A DNA stretch of 43,015 bases from the NCBI GenBank assembly GCA_021788645.1, contig JAJYKK010000020.1, positions 1 through 43,015 on the forward strand, written 5' to 3'. Numbering within the stretch: the first letter of the stretch is position 1; each line of letters starts with the position of its first letter. The translations under genes were made by a program, and so were the position numbers. Shown here piece after piece: positions 26,397 through 36,634 of the stretch. The DNA is from Pseudomonadota bacterium (GTDB lineage Bacteria; Pseudomonadota; Gammaproteobacteria; Burkholderiales; JAKAFK01). Below the pieces are notes generated by a model. The model was not told the origin of the DNA. It was given only the letters and a program-made list of their open reading frames with translations, and did not search any database.

Positions 26397-29300
26397 ATGA
26401 CCGCCCTTCGCCCGAGGAACCTGGCCCCTATTCTGGGCGCCATAGGCCTGGCCGCGCTCGCGGCCCGACCGGCATCGGCCACGGATCTTTCCAACGTGCC
26501 CATGGCGGTCCAGTACAGCATCAAGCCGAACGTGATGCTTACCATCGATAGTTCGGGAGGCATGGATGTGGATGTCCTGTTGCCGACCTACAACTCCATG
26601 TATTACGAAACCGGGGTCACCATCAACGAGTCAGCCCTGAACGGCTTCTTCTATCTTTTCCCGGAAGACCAGCGTGACGCGGAGCTCGGCGGCGTCGGCT
26701 ACTACATGCAGCTGGGCGGATTACCCAGCGCCAACGGAGGCAACAACCCCGACCCCGATTCCTGGAAGGCGCGCAGCTACACGTACAATCCGCAATACTA
26801 CAATCCATCGGTCACCTACAACCCCTGGCCCGGCACGAACAGCAGCGGGCAGGCCTACGCCGATGCGAGCGCTACAGCGGCCTATCTCGACCCCTACAAG
26901 CCCGCCAACCGTACGCTAAATGGCTCAACGACTGTCAACCTGACTCAGAAAGTCACATACTGGGCCTACACATATCTCAATGCCGGCGGGACGGCGTGCT
27001 ACAGCAACAGTTGCACCTCCGGTCAGTTCTATCAGACCTCTCTTTATCCGGCGACCTACTATGACGCAAAGGGCACGTGCTACCAGCCCGGCGACTCGAG
27101 CCCCGACCCAGGGTGCACCAATCCGTCCACATACCCGGACGGGCGCAGCGCGGCGGCCGAACTGCAGAATTTCGCCAACTGGTTCCAATACTATAGAACC
27201 GTGATGCTCGCCTTCAAGGGCGCGGTCGGAACGGATCTGGGGCTCATGCAGGGCGCCCGAGTGGGCATGACGGATCTGGAACCGGCGACGCCGATATCGC
27301 CTGTCGCGGACATGTCGAATTCCAGCAATCTGTCCAGCCTCATCTCCTCGATCTATGCCATCGATCCGGACCTAAGCAATTGGACCCAACCCATACATGA
27401 GCGGCTCTACAACGTCTGGAGCTACTACAACACCACTGGCAGCAGCGCCCCCATCCAGCGAGAATGTCAACCGAACTATGACCTCTTGGTGACTCCCGGT
27501 TATCTCAACGAGGAATCACCATGGACCAACGATTTCACCAATGCGACGCCACCCGCCATCTCCCCGGACAACTACGACGGAACCACGAATTCGTCGGACC
27601 CCAAGTGGGGCACCGTGCCCTACACCGATGACTGGGACAACACGCTGGCGGACTGGGCGGCCTACTATTACGACAAGCCCTTGCGTACCGATCTCAAGCC
27701 TACCGGGCAAGTGCCCATTCCCGCCGGCACGCAGGAGACCAACACGAACCTCCACATGACCACCTTCGTGCTGGCCCCGGGCGCCCAACCGGAGCTTGAA
27801 ACCGGCTACGACGGAAACTATTTGGATCCGATGACGGTTAATCTCTTTGGCAACGCCAGCGCCAGCCCGGCGGTGCCAGCCACTTCGGTGCCTTGGCCAC
27901 AGCCCGTGTTCGTGGGCCAGAGCACCGTCGATGATCTTTGGCACGCCGCCGTCGACGGCCGAGGCACCTTCGTCAACAACTCGGATGTCGGCGCCGGCGT
28001 CTCGGAAATGCTGAACACCATCAGCGGACGGACGGGCTCGGCGGCAGCGGTGGCCGTGAGCAACCACACGATCACGGCGACGGATAATACGGTGTATGCC
28101 TCCTCGTACAATTCCGGAAACTGGTCCGGCGATCTCGAGGCCTATCCGATCAATGTCACGACCGGCGCCATTGAGACCAGCAGCCCTGTCTGGTCGTCCG
28201 ACGCCCAGACTCAGCTCGACAATCTCTCCTGGACGAGCCGGGCCATTGCAACGTATTCGGGGTCAGCGGGCATCCCATTTACCTATAGCGCGCTCAGCAC
28301 CGCGTCGCTGGCGAGCTGGCTCGATTCACCCGTATCGCCGCCGGGAACCGGCGATGCCCAAACGGTCATCGATTTCCTTCGCGGAGACCGCAGCAACGAA
28401 GGGTCCCTATACCGTACCCGCGCGCATGTGCTCGGCGATATCGTCGATGCCGAGCCGGTCTATGTCGGTCCGCCCAGCAACCAGTACACGGATCCCGGGT
28501 ACGCGAGCTTCGTGAGCGCCAATACGTCGCGACAGGCCATGGTCTACCAAGGTGCGGACGACGGCATGCTGCACGCCCTCAATGCCTCGACCGGACTGGA
28601 TCTGTGGGACTATGTTCCGGGGATCCTGATCTCCACGCCGTATGTGGTCACGGGCAGCGGCATCGACTATCCCTCAACCAGTTCGCTCGTGAATCTCACG
28701 ATGAAGAACGGCTTCACCCACCTCTACTACGTCGACGGAACGCCGACCGTCGGCGACGTGGACTTTGCGAGCGCCGGGACCCCCCTGCCTAGCAATACCA
28801 CCAGCTACACGCCCAACTGGCAGACCATCCTGGTCGGCGGGCTGGACGGCGGAGGCCAAGGCTACTATGCCCTGAATGTCACATCGCCCAGTGCGTCGTC
28901 GGACGCACAGGTGGCCGCCAAAGCCCTTTGGGAATTTCCCGACAGCGCCGCGGGAACTCCGGGCTTCTCGACTTCGGAAGTCGGCTACAGCTTTGGGCAG
29001 CCGGTGATCGTAAAGACTGCGGCGGCAGGCTGGGTGGTCTTGGTGACCTCCGGCTACAACAATGCCGACGGGAGCGGACACCTGTTTGTGCTGAACCCGA
29101 CCAATGGAGCCCTGATCGCAGATCTTGCGGTCCCTGCAACCTATTCGACCGCCAACCCCGTTGGCCTTACCCAGATCGCCGCCTCCGCGCCGAGCTGGCC
29201 GTATGACAACACCGTCGATCAGGTCTATGCGGGCGATCTTCAAGGCAACGTGTGGCGCTTCGACCTCTCGGGATCGACCGTAGCGAGTTGGAGCGTGCAA

Positions 29301-30038
29301 CTGCTCGCACAACTGACCGACCCAAGCGGCAATCCCCAGCCTGTCACGACGCAGCCCGAGATCGCGAACATTACCGAAAACGGTACTATCTATCGCGTCG
29401 TCTATGTAGGTACCGGGCAATACCTTGGTTTGTCCGACATACCCGGCTCGACGTCTGCGGACGCTGCAGCCACTCAACAGAACACCATGTATGCCCTCGT
29501 CGATCCGATCAGCAGCGGCCTGACCACCAGCAGCACAAACTCGACCACGCCGCTACTGCAGAACCTACGGACGACCCTCTACCAGGAGACGCTGAGCGCG
29601 ACGAGCGGGGCGACGACGCTCAGCTTCTCGGGTAGCGCACCCGACGCCACCACGGTCTTGAACCAAAATCATGGCTGGTACCTCGATCTCCCCAATCCCA
29701 ACGAACGCATCGTGACCGACCCGCAAGTGGCGCTGGGGGGACTCATCTTCACGACGAATATTCCCAGCAGCGATGCCTGTAGCCCTGGTGGCAGCAGCTG
29801 GCTCTATGTGCTTGATTACGCAACGGGCAACCACCTGACAGACTCGACCGTTTCCTGGTCGGCGGTCAGCCTCGGCGGTGCGCTCTCCAGCCGCCCTGAC
29901 CTCGTCATGCTGCCGAACGGGACCGTGCAAGCCATCATTCGCCAATCCAACGCAAACAATCTGGTCCAGGAGGTTCCTGCCCCCCCATCGGCAGGGCAGG
30001 AACAACGCGTCAGTTGGCGCGAAATCAGCACCGATTGA
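26397..30038 (+). CDS. pilY1: Type IV pilus tip adhesin PilY1
   Basis: The 1213-residue secreted protein has a signal peptide ending ARPASA, an N-terminal von Willebrand A-like start (KPNVMLTIDSSGGM, a degenerate DxSxS metal site) and a C-terminal beta-propeller (from about residue 650: FLRGDRSNEG, RAHVLGDIVDAEPVYVG, YQGADDGMLHALNA, VGGLDGGGQGYYALNVT, GYNNADGSGHLFVLNP, VYAGDLQGNVWRFDLSG). The calcium loop before VYAGD reads SWPYDNTVD near residue 935, so two of the expected acidic ligands are missing. PilY1 proteins sit at the pilus tip and control adhesion, retraction and surface sensing. A GGGGAG ribosome site supports the ATG. Confidence 0.92.
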   Translation: MTALRPRNLAPILGAIGLAALAARPASATDLSNVPMAVQYSIKPNVMLTIDSSGGMDVDVLLPTYNSMYYETGVTINESALNGFFYLFPEDQRDAELGGVGYYMQLGGLPSANGGNNPDPDSWKARSYTYNPQYYNPSVTYNPWPGTNSSGQAYADASATAAYLDPYKPANRTLNGSTTVNLTQKVTYWAYTYLNAGGTACYSNSCTSGQFYQTSLYPATYYDAKGTCYQPGDSSPDPGCTNPSTYPDGRSAAAELQNFANWFQYYRTVMLAFKGAVGTDLGLMQGARVGMTDLEPATPISPVADMSNSSNLSSLISSIYAIDPDLSNWTQPIHERLYNVWSYYNTTGSSAPIQRECQPNYDLLVTPGYLNEESPWTNDFTNATPPAISPDNYDGTTNSSDPKWGTVPYTDDWDNTLADWAAYYYDKPLRTDLKPTGQVPIPAGTQETNTNLHMTTFVLAPGAQPELETGYDGNYLDPMTVNLFGNASASPAVPATSVPWPQPVFVGQSTVDDLWHAAVDGRGTFVNNSDVGAGVSEMLNTISGRTGSAAAVAVSNHTITATDNTVYASSYNSGNWSGDLEAYPINVTTGAIETSSPVWSSDAQTQLDNLSWTSRAIATYSGSAGIPFTYSALSTASLASWLDSPVSPPGTGDAQTVIDFLRGDRSNEGSLYRTRAHVLGDIVDAEPVYVGPPSNQYTDPGYASFVSANTSRQAMVYQGADDGMLHALNASTGLDLWDYVPGILISTPYVVTGSGIDYPSTSSLVNLTMKNGFTHLYYVDGTPTVGDVDFASAGTPLPSNTTSYTPNWQTILVGGLDGGGQGYYALNVTSPSASSDAQVAAKALWEFPDSAAGTPGFSTSEVGYSFGQPVIVKTAAAGWVVLVTSGYNNADGSGHLFVLNPTNGALIADLAVPATYSTANPVGLTQIAASAPSWPYDNTVDQVYAGDLQGNVWRFDLSGSTVASWSVQLLAQLTDPSGNPQPVTTQPEIANITENGTIYRVVYVGTGQYLGLSDIPGSTSADAAATQQNTMYALVDPISSGLTTSSTNSTTPLLQNLRTTLYQETLSATSGATTLSFSGSAPDATTVLNQNHGWYLDLPNPNERIVTDPQVALGGLIFTTNIPSSDACSPGGSSWLYVLDYATGNHLTDSTVSWSAVSLGGALSSRPDLVMLPNGTVQAIIRQSNANNLVQEVPAPPSAGQEQRVSWREISTD

Positions 30039-30058
30039 TCCTGGAATCGCCTCTCCAG

Positions 30059-30092
30059 CGTACCGGCCACGCCTTTGCGGCGGGTCGGTACG
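30059..30092 (+). terminator. Stem-loop downstream of pilY1
   Basis: CGTACCG (30059-30065) pairs with CGGTACG (30086-30092) in a 7-bp perfect stem, with further GC pairing possible in the loop. No T-run follows, so an intrinsic terminator is only possible, not shown. It lies 20 bp after the pilY1 stop. Confidence 0.35.
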
Positions 30093-30225
30093 GCCGATGC
30101 GACGCGCACAGCCGAAGGCGTGAGCTCTCAAGTACAGCTCACCACCTCGTGACGCCCGCCCTCGGTTCTGCTAACCTGTCGGCCATCCACACGATAGTCA
30201 TACCCTTTTCTTCGTCGTCAACACC

Positions 30226-31110
30226 GTGACCGCACGCTCACCCCTTTTCGCCAAAATCGACCAGTACGAGCGGCTGATGCGGCTCGACAAGCCGATCGGC
30301 ACGCTGCTGCTGCTCTGGCCGACGGCATGGGCGTTGTGGATCTCGTCGGACGGCCACCCCAGCGGGCTCCTCATCGGCATCTTCACCCTGGGCACCGTGC
30401 TCATGCGCTCGGCCGGCTGCGTCATGAACGACTATGCCGACCGCGACTTCGACCCCTACGTCAAGCGGACGGCCAAACGCCCGCTGGCCGCGCGGGAGGT
30501 CAGCCCCAGGGAGGCCCTGGTGCTCGCCGCCTCGCTGAGCCTGCTCGCATTCCTCCTCATCCTGGACCTCAACCGCCTCACCATCGAACTGTCCTTCGCC
30601 GCCCTGTTCCTTGCCGCCAGCTACCCTTTTACCAAGCGCTTCCTTGCCATTCCGCAAGCCTACCTCGGCATCGCCTTCGGCTTCGGCATCCCCATGGCCT
30701 TTGCCGCCAATCTCGGGCGCGTGCCGGGGCTCGCCTGGGCGCTCCTCGCCGCCAACATCACCTGGGCCATCGCCTACGACACCGAATACGCCATGGTCGA
30801 CCGCGATGACGACCTCCGGCTCGGCCTCAAGACCTCCGCCATCACCTTCGGACGTTTCGACGTGGCCGCCGTGATGCTCTGCTATGCGGCCACCCTCGGC
30901 ATTCTAGGGGGGATCGGGTGGGCTCTCCATTTCGGGGCCCTCTACTACGCCGGGCTCGTGGTCGCGTTGGGGATGAGCCTGTATCATTACCAGCTGATCA
31001 AGGGGCGCGAACGCCTGCCATGCTTCAAGGCGTTCAACCACAACAACTGGTTCGGGGCCGCCATCTTTGCCGGCATCGCGCTCGATTACGTGAAGAACGT
31101 GCACCTGTAG
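30226..31110 (+). CDS. ubiA: 4-hydroxybenzoate polyprenyltransferase UbiA
   Basis: The 294-residue integral membrane enzyme prenylates 4-hydroxybenzoate in ubiquinone synthesis. Both Asp-rich motifs are present: NDYADRDFD and [12 protein letters not shown], with [20 protein letters not shown] at the N-terminus and about eight hydrophobic helices. Translation starts at GTG (30226). It is followed 34 bp later by ubiD. No ubiC (chorismate lyase) was recognised beside it. Confidence 0.95.
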   Translation: MTARSPLFAKIDQYERLMRLDKPIGTLLLLWPTAWALWISSDGHPSGLLIGIFTLGTVLMRSAGCVMNDYADRDFDPYVKRTAKRPLAAREVSPREALVLAASLSLLAFLLILDLNRLTIELSFAALFLAASYPFTKRFLAIPQAYLGIAFGFGIPMAFAANLGRVPGLAWALLAANITWAIAYDTEYAMVDRDDDLRLGLKTSAITFGRFDVAAVMLCYAATLGILGGIGWALHFGALYYAGLVVALGMSLYHYQLIKGRERLPCFKAFNHNNWFGAAIFAGIALDYVKNVHL

Positions 31111-31144
31111 CACGGCACGCCGCCCCTTAGCCAGGGCGTCGGCC

Positions 31145-32641
31145 ATGTCAACAACCTCGGGAGACCTTCGGGTGGGCATCCAATATCGGGATCTGCGGGA
31201 CTTCATCGCCCAACTGGAAAAAATGGGAGAACTCAAGCGGGTGTCCGCGGAGGTCGATCCGGTCCTCGAGATGACCGAGATCTGCGATCGCGTCCTCAAG
31301 GCGCAAGGCCCCGCCATTCTCTTCGAGAGACCCAAGGGCCACACCATCCCCGTGCTCGGCAACCTGTTCGGCACGCCGCGGCGGGTGGCGCTCGGGATGG
31401 GCGAAGAGAAGGTCGAGGCGCTGCGCGAAGTGGGCAAGCTCCTCGCCTTCCTGAAGGAGCCGGAGCCCCCGCGCGGGCTCAAGGACGCGTGGGAAAAATT
31501 CCCCGTCTTCAAGCAGGTGCTCAACATGGCGCCGAAGGAACTCGCCCGCGCGCCCGCGCAGGAGATCGTCTGGGAAGGCAAGGATGTCGATCTGTCGCGG
31601 CTGCCCATCCAGACCTGCTGGCCCGGCGATGTCGCGCCGCTCATCACCTGGGGGCTGGTGGTCACCAAGGGCCCGCACAAGGAACGCCAGAACCTGGGCA
31701 TCTACCGCCAGCAGGTCATCGGCCCCAACCGCGTGATCATGCGCTGGCTGCCCCACCGCGGCGGCGCGCTCGACTTCCGCGACTTCTGCGCGGCGCACCC
31801 CGGCGAGCCGTTTCCCGTCGCGGTCGCGCTGGGTGCGGATCCGGCGACCATACTCGGGGCGGTCACTCCGGTCCCCGACACCTTGAGCGAGTATCAGTTC
31901 GCGGGCCTGCTGCGCGGCGCCAAGACCGAGGTGGCGCGTTGCGTGAGCAACGGGCTTCGCATCCCGGCGCATGCGGAAATCGTCCTGGAAGGCCACATCC
32001 ATCCCGACGACACGGCCCTTGAGGGGCCCTATGGCGATCACACGGGCTATTACAACGAGAAGGAATCCTTTCCGGTATTCACCCTCACGCACATCACCAT
32101 GCGGCGCGACCCGATCTACCACAGCACCTATACCGGCAAGCCGCCGGACGAGCCCGCGGTCCTGGGCGTCGCCCTCAACGAGGTGTTCGTGCCGCTGCTG
32201 CAGAAGCAGTTCCCGGAGATCGTCGACTTCTACCTGCCGCCCGAGGGCTGCTCCTACCGGCTGGCGGTCGTCTCCATCCGCAAGCAGTATCCCGGCCACG
32301 CCAAGCGCATCATGTTCGGCATCTGGAGCTTCCTGCGGCAGTTCATGTACACGAAGTTCATCCTGGTGGTGGACGACGACGTCAACGTGCGCGACTGGAA
32401 GGAAGTGATCTGGGCGCTCACCACACGCATGGATCCTGCGCGCGACACCGTGCTGGTCGAGAACACCCCGATCGATTATCTCGACTTCGCGAGCCCGGTC
32501 TCCGGCCTCGGCTCCAAGATGGGGTGCGACGCGACGAACAAGTGGAAAGGGGAAACCACGCGCGAATGGGGCGTTCCCATCCGCATGGACCCAGGGGTCA
32601 AGGCCCGCGTCGATGACCTCTGGACGCACCTAGGGCTGTAG
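31145..32641 (+). CDS. ubiD: 4-hydroxy-3-polyprenylbenzoate decarboxylase UbiD
   Basis: The 498-residue prenylated-FMN-dependent enzyme decarboxylates the UbiA product. Characteristic segments are [92 protein letters not shown] and [21 protein letters not shown], covering the cofactor site and the catalytic Glu-Arg-Glu region. Length is normal. It needs flavin prenyltransferase UbiX, which is not in the window. It probably shares a transcript with ubiA. Confidence 0.95.
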   Translation: MSTTSGDLRVGIQYRDLRDFIAQLEKMGELKRVSAEVDPVLEMTEICDRVLKAQGPAILFERPKGHTIPVLGNLFGTPRRVALGMGEEKVEALREVGKLLAFLKEPEPPRGLKDAWEKFPVFKQVLNMAPKELARAPAQEIVWEGKDVDLSRLPIQTCWPGDVAPLITWGLVVTKGPHKERQNLGIYRQQVIGPNRVIMRWLPHRGGALDFRDFCAAHPGEPFPVAVALGADPATILGAVTPVPDTLSEYQFAGLLRGAKTEVARCVSNGLRIPAHAEIVLEGHIHPDDTALEGPYGDHTGYYNEKESFPVFTLTHITMRRDPIYHSTYTGKPPDEPAVLGVALNEVFVPLLQKQFPEIVDFYLPPEGCSYRLAVVSIRKQYPGHAKRIMFGIWSFLRQFMYTKFILVVDDDVNVRDWKEVIWALTTRMDPARDTVLVENTPIDYLDFASPVSGLGSKMGCDATNKWKGETTREWGVPIRMDPGVKARVDDLWTHLGL

Positions 32642-32739
32642 GCGCACGTCGATCGCGACGGTCACCCGCGGCCGCCGGCAAGCGTGCCGCAAGGCATCGG
32701 TGTTGCGCCCTTCGGCGCGCCTACCGCGCCGCCCCCAGA

Positions 32740-34251
32740 TTACAGCGCCGCATAGACCCACTCGAGTAGCCGATCTTCCAGTCGGCGTCCCAGCGCCCCG
32801 TCGGCATCGTTGGCGATGCACACGACCACGACGTGGTGCCCCCGCCGCGTATCGACGTAGCCTGCGATCGAGGTGACATGATCGAGCGTCCCGGTCTTGA
32901 CGTGCGCGTTCCCTGCCACGGGCTCACCCACGAGCCGGTGCGCCATAGTACCGTCCACGCCGACGATGGGGAGCGACGACTCGAACTCGCTCGCCCAGGG
33001 GCTGCGGGCGGCCGCGGCGAGCACCTGCCCCAGATGCCGGGCGCTGATGCGCGCGATGCGAGACAGGCCACAGCCATTGTCCAAGACCAGTTCCGGGAAA
33101 TCCAGCCCCTGCGTGTGCAGGAACCCCACGACCGCCTGCGAGGCCTTCGCCAGCGTCGCCGGCGGGCCCTCCTCGGCCGCCCCCAGGGTCAGGAAGATCT
33201 GCCGGGCCATGACATTGTTGCTGAACTTGTTCATCGCCCGGATCACGTCCGCGAGCGGCGGCGAGTGGAAGGTCAGGCGCAGCACGGCATCGGCCGGCAC
33301 CACCCCGCGGCGCACGGTGCCCTCGAGCACTCCGCCCGACTGGGTCCAAAGCGCCCGGAAGGTCTGGTAGATGTACGCCTCCTTGGGCAGCACGCTCAGG
33401 TTGACCGTCGTGGCCCCGCAGCGCACTGGATAGCGTCCCGCCAGGCGCACGCTCGGCTTCTCCGGGGAGCCGCCCACCTGGGCCGAAATCCCATCCTCCC
33501 AATCCCCGCACGGCCCGGAAGCCAGCGTCATGGCGCACGCGATGCGCAGCCGCCGCCCGCCCGGATCGGCCTGCACGGCGACCCGCCCCGCCGGGGCATC
33601 GGGCGAGAAGGTGAGCGCCGTGTCGTTGAAATTGAGCAGCAGCGCGCTCGGCGTCACATTGTAAGGCCGCAGGGGGTGTCCATCGAACGCCCCCGGATCC
33701 CCGGGGGGCAGCGCGAAGGCGCTGTCGTCGAGCACCAGGTCGCCGCGGATCTCGCGCACCCCGGCTTGCCTCAGCCGATGGACGAGGAGCCAGATGCGCT
33801 GCAAGGTGAGGTCGGGGTCGCCATACCCCTTGAGGTAGAGATTGCCGGGCACGACCCCGTCCACCATGCCCGGATCCGTATAGGCCTCGGTCTTCCAGGC
33901 ATACGCCGGCCCCAACAGCGAGAGTGCGGCATAGGTCGTGACGAGCTTGAGCGTCGAGGCCGGCGCCAGCGCGGCATCCGCGTCCACGGCCACGGCAGCA
34001 TGGTCCTGGGCCAGGTCCCGCACGTACAGCCCGACGTGTGCGCCAACTCGCCTTTCTGCCGCAAGCAACGCGTGCACATCGGGGGGAAGGCGGAGGGGCG
34101 CCGCCAGGGCAACGCCGGCCACGCACAGCAGCGCCAAGCCCGCGGCGTGAAGGAGTGGGGGGCGCGGACTAACGGGCAGCGCCGCCCAGGCTTTGGGTAT
34201 ACCAGCGCATGGCCTTGTCGAGTCCTTGCTCGATCGGGTCGCTCGGCGCAT
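32740..34251 (-). CDS. dacB: D-alanyl-D-alanine carboxypeptidase/endopeptidase (PBP4, DacB)
   Basis: This periplasmic penicillin-binding protein trims or cleaves peptidoglycan peptides. The three active-site motifs are present: SxxK in ASTLKL, SxN in FSNNVM, KTG in HVKTGTLD, plus the PBP4 insertion domain between the first two. A hydrophobic signal segment ([18 protein letters not shown]) precedes the mature domain. The start is uncertain. The ATG at 34251 gives 503 residues but overlaps the upstream epimerase gene by 83 bp with a long N-region; a TTG at 34137 avoids the overlap but leaves a signal peptide with no basic residues. It is the last gene of the wbpO-wbpP run. Confidence 0.88.
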   Translation of the reverse strand: MRRATRSSKDSTRPCAGIPKAWAALPVSPRPPLLHAAGLALLCVAGVALAAPLRLPPDVHALLAAERRVGAHVGLYVRDLAQDHAAVAVDADAALAPASTLKLVTTYAALSLLGPAYAWKTEAYTDPGMVDGVVPGNLYLKGYGDPDLTLQRIWLLVHRLRQAGVREIRGDLVLDDSAFALPPGDPGAFDGHPLRPYNVTPSALLLNFNDTALTFSPDAPAGRVAVQADPGGRRLRIACAMTLASGPCGDWEDGISAQVGGSPEKPSVRLAGRYPVRCGATTVNLSVLPKEAYIYQTFRALWTQSGGVLEGTVRRGVVPADAVLRLTFHSPPLADVIRAMNKFSNNVMARQIFLTLGAAEEGPPATLAKASQAVVGFLHTQGLDFPELVLDNGCGLSRIARISARHLGQVLAAAARSPWASEFESSLPIVGVDGTMAHRLVGEPVAGNAHVKTGTLDHVTSIAGYVDTRRGHHVVVVCIANDADGALGRRLEDRLLEWVYAAL

Positions 34252-35209
34252 AGCCCAGCAGGCGGCTCGCCTTGGAAATGTCCGCCAGCGAGTGGCGAAC
34301 GTCGCCCGCACGGAAATCACGGTGAATCGGCTCGACGTCTTTGAGATGCGGATATTCTAGCGCGAGTCGCGCGCGAATCATATGGAAGAGCGCGTTGAGG
34401 CTGGTGCGTTCGCCCACCGCCACGTTGTAGACCTGGTCCCAGGCCTGCCCGCTCTCCGCGGTCGCCGCGAGCAGATTGGCCTGCACCGCGTTGTCGATAT
34501 AGCAGAAATCACGGCTCGTCTCGCCATCGCCGTTGATATGCGCGGGCTCCCCTCGCAAGAGCCCCGCGATCCATTTTGGAATCACCGCCGCATAGGCACC
34601 GTCAGGATCCTGCCGCCGGCCGAAGATGTTGAAATAGCGCAGCCCGATGCTCCTGAAGCCATAGCAGCGGGCGAACACGCCGGCGTAGAGTTCGTTCACA
34701 TACTTGGTCACGGCATAGGGAGACAGGGGCGCGCCGATGCACTCCTCGATCTTCGGAAGGCCGGGGTGATTCCCGTAAGTCGAACTGGACGCAGCGTAGA
34801 CGAACCCCTTGACGCCCGCATCGCGCGCGGCGACCAGCATGTTGAGGAAGCCCGTGATATTGCTTGCGTTCGTCGTCAGCGGGTCTTCCAGGGAGCGCGG
34901 CACGCTCCCGAGCGCCGCCTGATGCAGCACGAAGTCCGCGCCAGCGCACGCCTGCCGGCATTGATCCAAATCGCGGATATCGCCCTCGATGAAGCGAAAA
35001 TTCTGCCACCGCGCCTCCCCCGCCAGTCCCCGCACGTCGTCGAGGTTATGCCGGTAGCCGGTGGAAAAATTGTCGAGGCCGACGACCGTCTGGTCGAGGG
35101 CCAAGAGGGCCTCCAGCAGATTGGAGCCGATGAAGCCCGCCACGCCGGTGATCAGCCAGACGCGAGGATGCGCCCGCAAGCCGGTCTTGACCGCCTCGAA
35201 CCGCGTCAT
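34169..35209 (-). CDS. wbpP: UDP-N-acetylglucosamine 4-epimerase, WbpP/TviC type
   Basis: The 346-residue short-chain dehydrogenase has the NAD motif [48 protein letters not shown], a catalytic SSSTYG with YAVTK (Tyr and Lys), and [20 protein letters not shown], which match the WbpP/TviC group that interconverts UDP-GlcNAc(A) and UDP-GalNAc(A). The ATG at 35209 ([18 protein letters not shown]) fits WbpP. It lies 34 bp after the dehydrogenase gene. Together they should give UDP-GalNAcA for a surface polysaccharide, although no glycosyltransferase or exporter is nearby. Confidence 0.88.
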   Translation of the reverse strand: MTRFEAVKTGLRAHPRVWLITGVAGFIGSNLLEALLALDQTVVGLDNFSTGYRHNLDDVRGLAGEARWQNFRFIEGDIRDLDQCRQACAGADFVLHQAALGSVPRSLEDPLTTNASNITGFLNMLVAARDAGVKGFVYAASSSTYGNHPGLPKIEECIGAPLSPYAVTKYVNELYAGVFARCYGFRSIGLRYFNIFGRRQDPDGAYAAVIPKWIAGLLRGEPAHINGDGETSRDFCYIDNAVQANLLAATAESGQAWDQVYNVAVGERTSLNALFHMIRARLALEYPHLKDVEPIHRDFRAGDVRHSLADISKASRLLGYAPSDPIEQGLDKAMRWYTQSLGGAAR

Positions 35210-35243
35210 GATCCTCGCCCCCGCCGGCGCCCCTCGAGGGTGC

Positions 35244-36524
35244 TCATAACCGCCACAGCGAAATGCCCGTCCCCTGGAACAAGTTGGGCGCGAACTGCGC
35301 CTTGACATCCATGAAGCACCCTTGAGGGGTGAGTTTGCTCAAGTAATCGCCCACCGGCCGCTCCAGGAACGTTTGATGCGCGACCGCGGCCACGATCGCG
35401 TCGGCCACCGGGAGATGGTCCCAGCAGGCCAGCTCGAGCCCGTACTCATGATGCGCCTCCTGCGCATCGGGGACCGGATCGTGCACGAAGACCTCGATGC
35501 CATAGGTCTGCAGTTCGCGCACGACATCGATGACCCGCGAATTGCGCAGATCGGGCACGTTCTCCTTGAAGGTCAGGCCCAGCACGATCACCTTCGCCCC
35601 CTTGACCGGGCTGCCCTGGCGGATCATTTCCTTGACCGTCTGTTCGGCCACGAAATGGCCCATGCCGTCGTTGATCCGCCGGCCGGCCAGGATCACCTGG
35701 GGATGGTAGCCCAGCATGTCGGCCTTGTAGGTGAGGTAGTAGGGATCGACGCCGATGCAGTGGCCGCCCACCAGTCCGGGGCGAAAGGGCAGGAAATTCC
35801 ATTTCGTGCCCGCCGCCTCCAGGACCTCCAGCGTATCGATGCCCAGCCGGTGGAAGAGGAGCGCCAGCTCGTTCATGAGGGCGATGTTGAGATCCCGCTG
35901 GGTATTCTCGATGACCTTGGCCGCTTCCGCCACGCGGATGCTGGACGCCCGGTGCACCCCGGCCGCGATGATCGATTCGTAAAGCCCCGCGACCCGGTCG
36001 AGCGTCTCGGCGTCGTCACCGGACACGACCTTCCGGATCCGCGTCAGGGTATGCTCCTTGTCCCCGGGATTGATGCGCTCCGGCGAATAGCCGATGTGGA
36101 AATCCTGCTTCCAGCGCAGCCCCGAGTGCTGCTCGATCACCGGCACGCAGACTTCCTCGGTGGCTCCCGGATAGACGGTGGACTCGAAAATCACCACCGC
36201 GCCCCGCTTCATATGCTGCCCGACCGTCTTTGATGCGGACACGAGCGGCGTGAAATCCGGCTGGTGCGCCTGATCCACCGGCGTGGGCACGGCCACCACC
36301 AGAAAGTCCGCCTGCGCGAGGCGCGCGGCATCGGTGGTGCACTGGAGCCGTTCCGCCGCCCGCAAGGCCTCGCTCGAGACCTCCCCGGTCGGATCGGTGA
36401 AGCGCCGGTATGCCTCCACTTTCGCTTCAGACAGGTCAAACCCGATCGTGGGGTAATGCTTGCCGAATTCCACCGCCAGCGGCAGGCCCACGTAGCCCAG
36501 CCCGATGACTGCAACTGTACTCAA
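35244..36524 (-). CDS. wbpO: UDP-N-acetylhexosamine 6-dehydrogenase, WbpO/TviB type
   Basis: The 426-residue NAD-dependent enzyme oxidises C6 of UDP-GlcNAc or UDP-GalNAc to the uronate. It has [25 protein letters not shown]-like sugar-site residues, [37 protein letters not shown], and the catalytic Cys in [19 protein letters not shown]. The start is chosen as TTG at 36524 because GGAG stands 6 nt upstream and it gives the family N-terminus; a further TTG at 36569 is possible. WbpP follows directly. Confidence 0.9.
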   Translation of the reverse strand: MSTVAVIGLGYVGLPLAVEFGKHYPTIGFDLSEAKVEAYRRFTDPTGEVSSEALRAAERLQCTTDAARLAQADFLVVAVPTPVDQAHQPDFTPLVSASKTVGQHMKRGAVVIFESTVYPGATEEVCVPVIEQHSGLRWKQDFHIGYSPERINPGDKEHTLTRIRKVVSGDDAETLDRVAGLYESIIAAGVHRASSIRVAEAAKVIENTQRDLNIALMNELALLFHRLGIDTLEVLEAAGTKWNFLPFRPGLVGGHCIGVDPYYLTYKADMLGYHPQVILAGRRINDGMGHFVAEQTVKEMIRQGSPVKGAKVIVLGLTFKENVPDLRNSRVIDVVRELQTYGIEVFVHDPVPDAQEAHHEYGLELACWDHLPVADAIVAAVAHQTFLERPVGDYLSKLTPQGCFMDVKAQFAPNLFQGTGISLWRL

Positions 36525-36602
36525 TTGATTCTCCAAATGTTGTTCGCCCGACGCCCCGAGAGTCCGCAAGGCCGGACCCGCCTCCCTCGGTATAGCACGG
36601 GA

Positions 36603-36634
36603 ACCCGCGCGCCGCTCCGCCCCCCGGCGCGGGT
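36603..36634 (-). terminator. GC-rich hairpin at the end of the beta-CASP RNase gene
   Basis: ACCCGCGC-GCCG (36603-36614) can pair with CGGCGCGGGT (36625-36634) with a two-base bulge. It begins in the stop codon region of the RNase gene. No clear T-run follows on the minus strand, so termination is only suggested. Confidence 0.35.
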
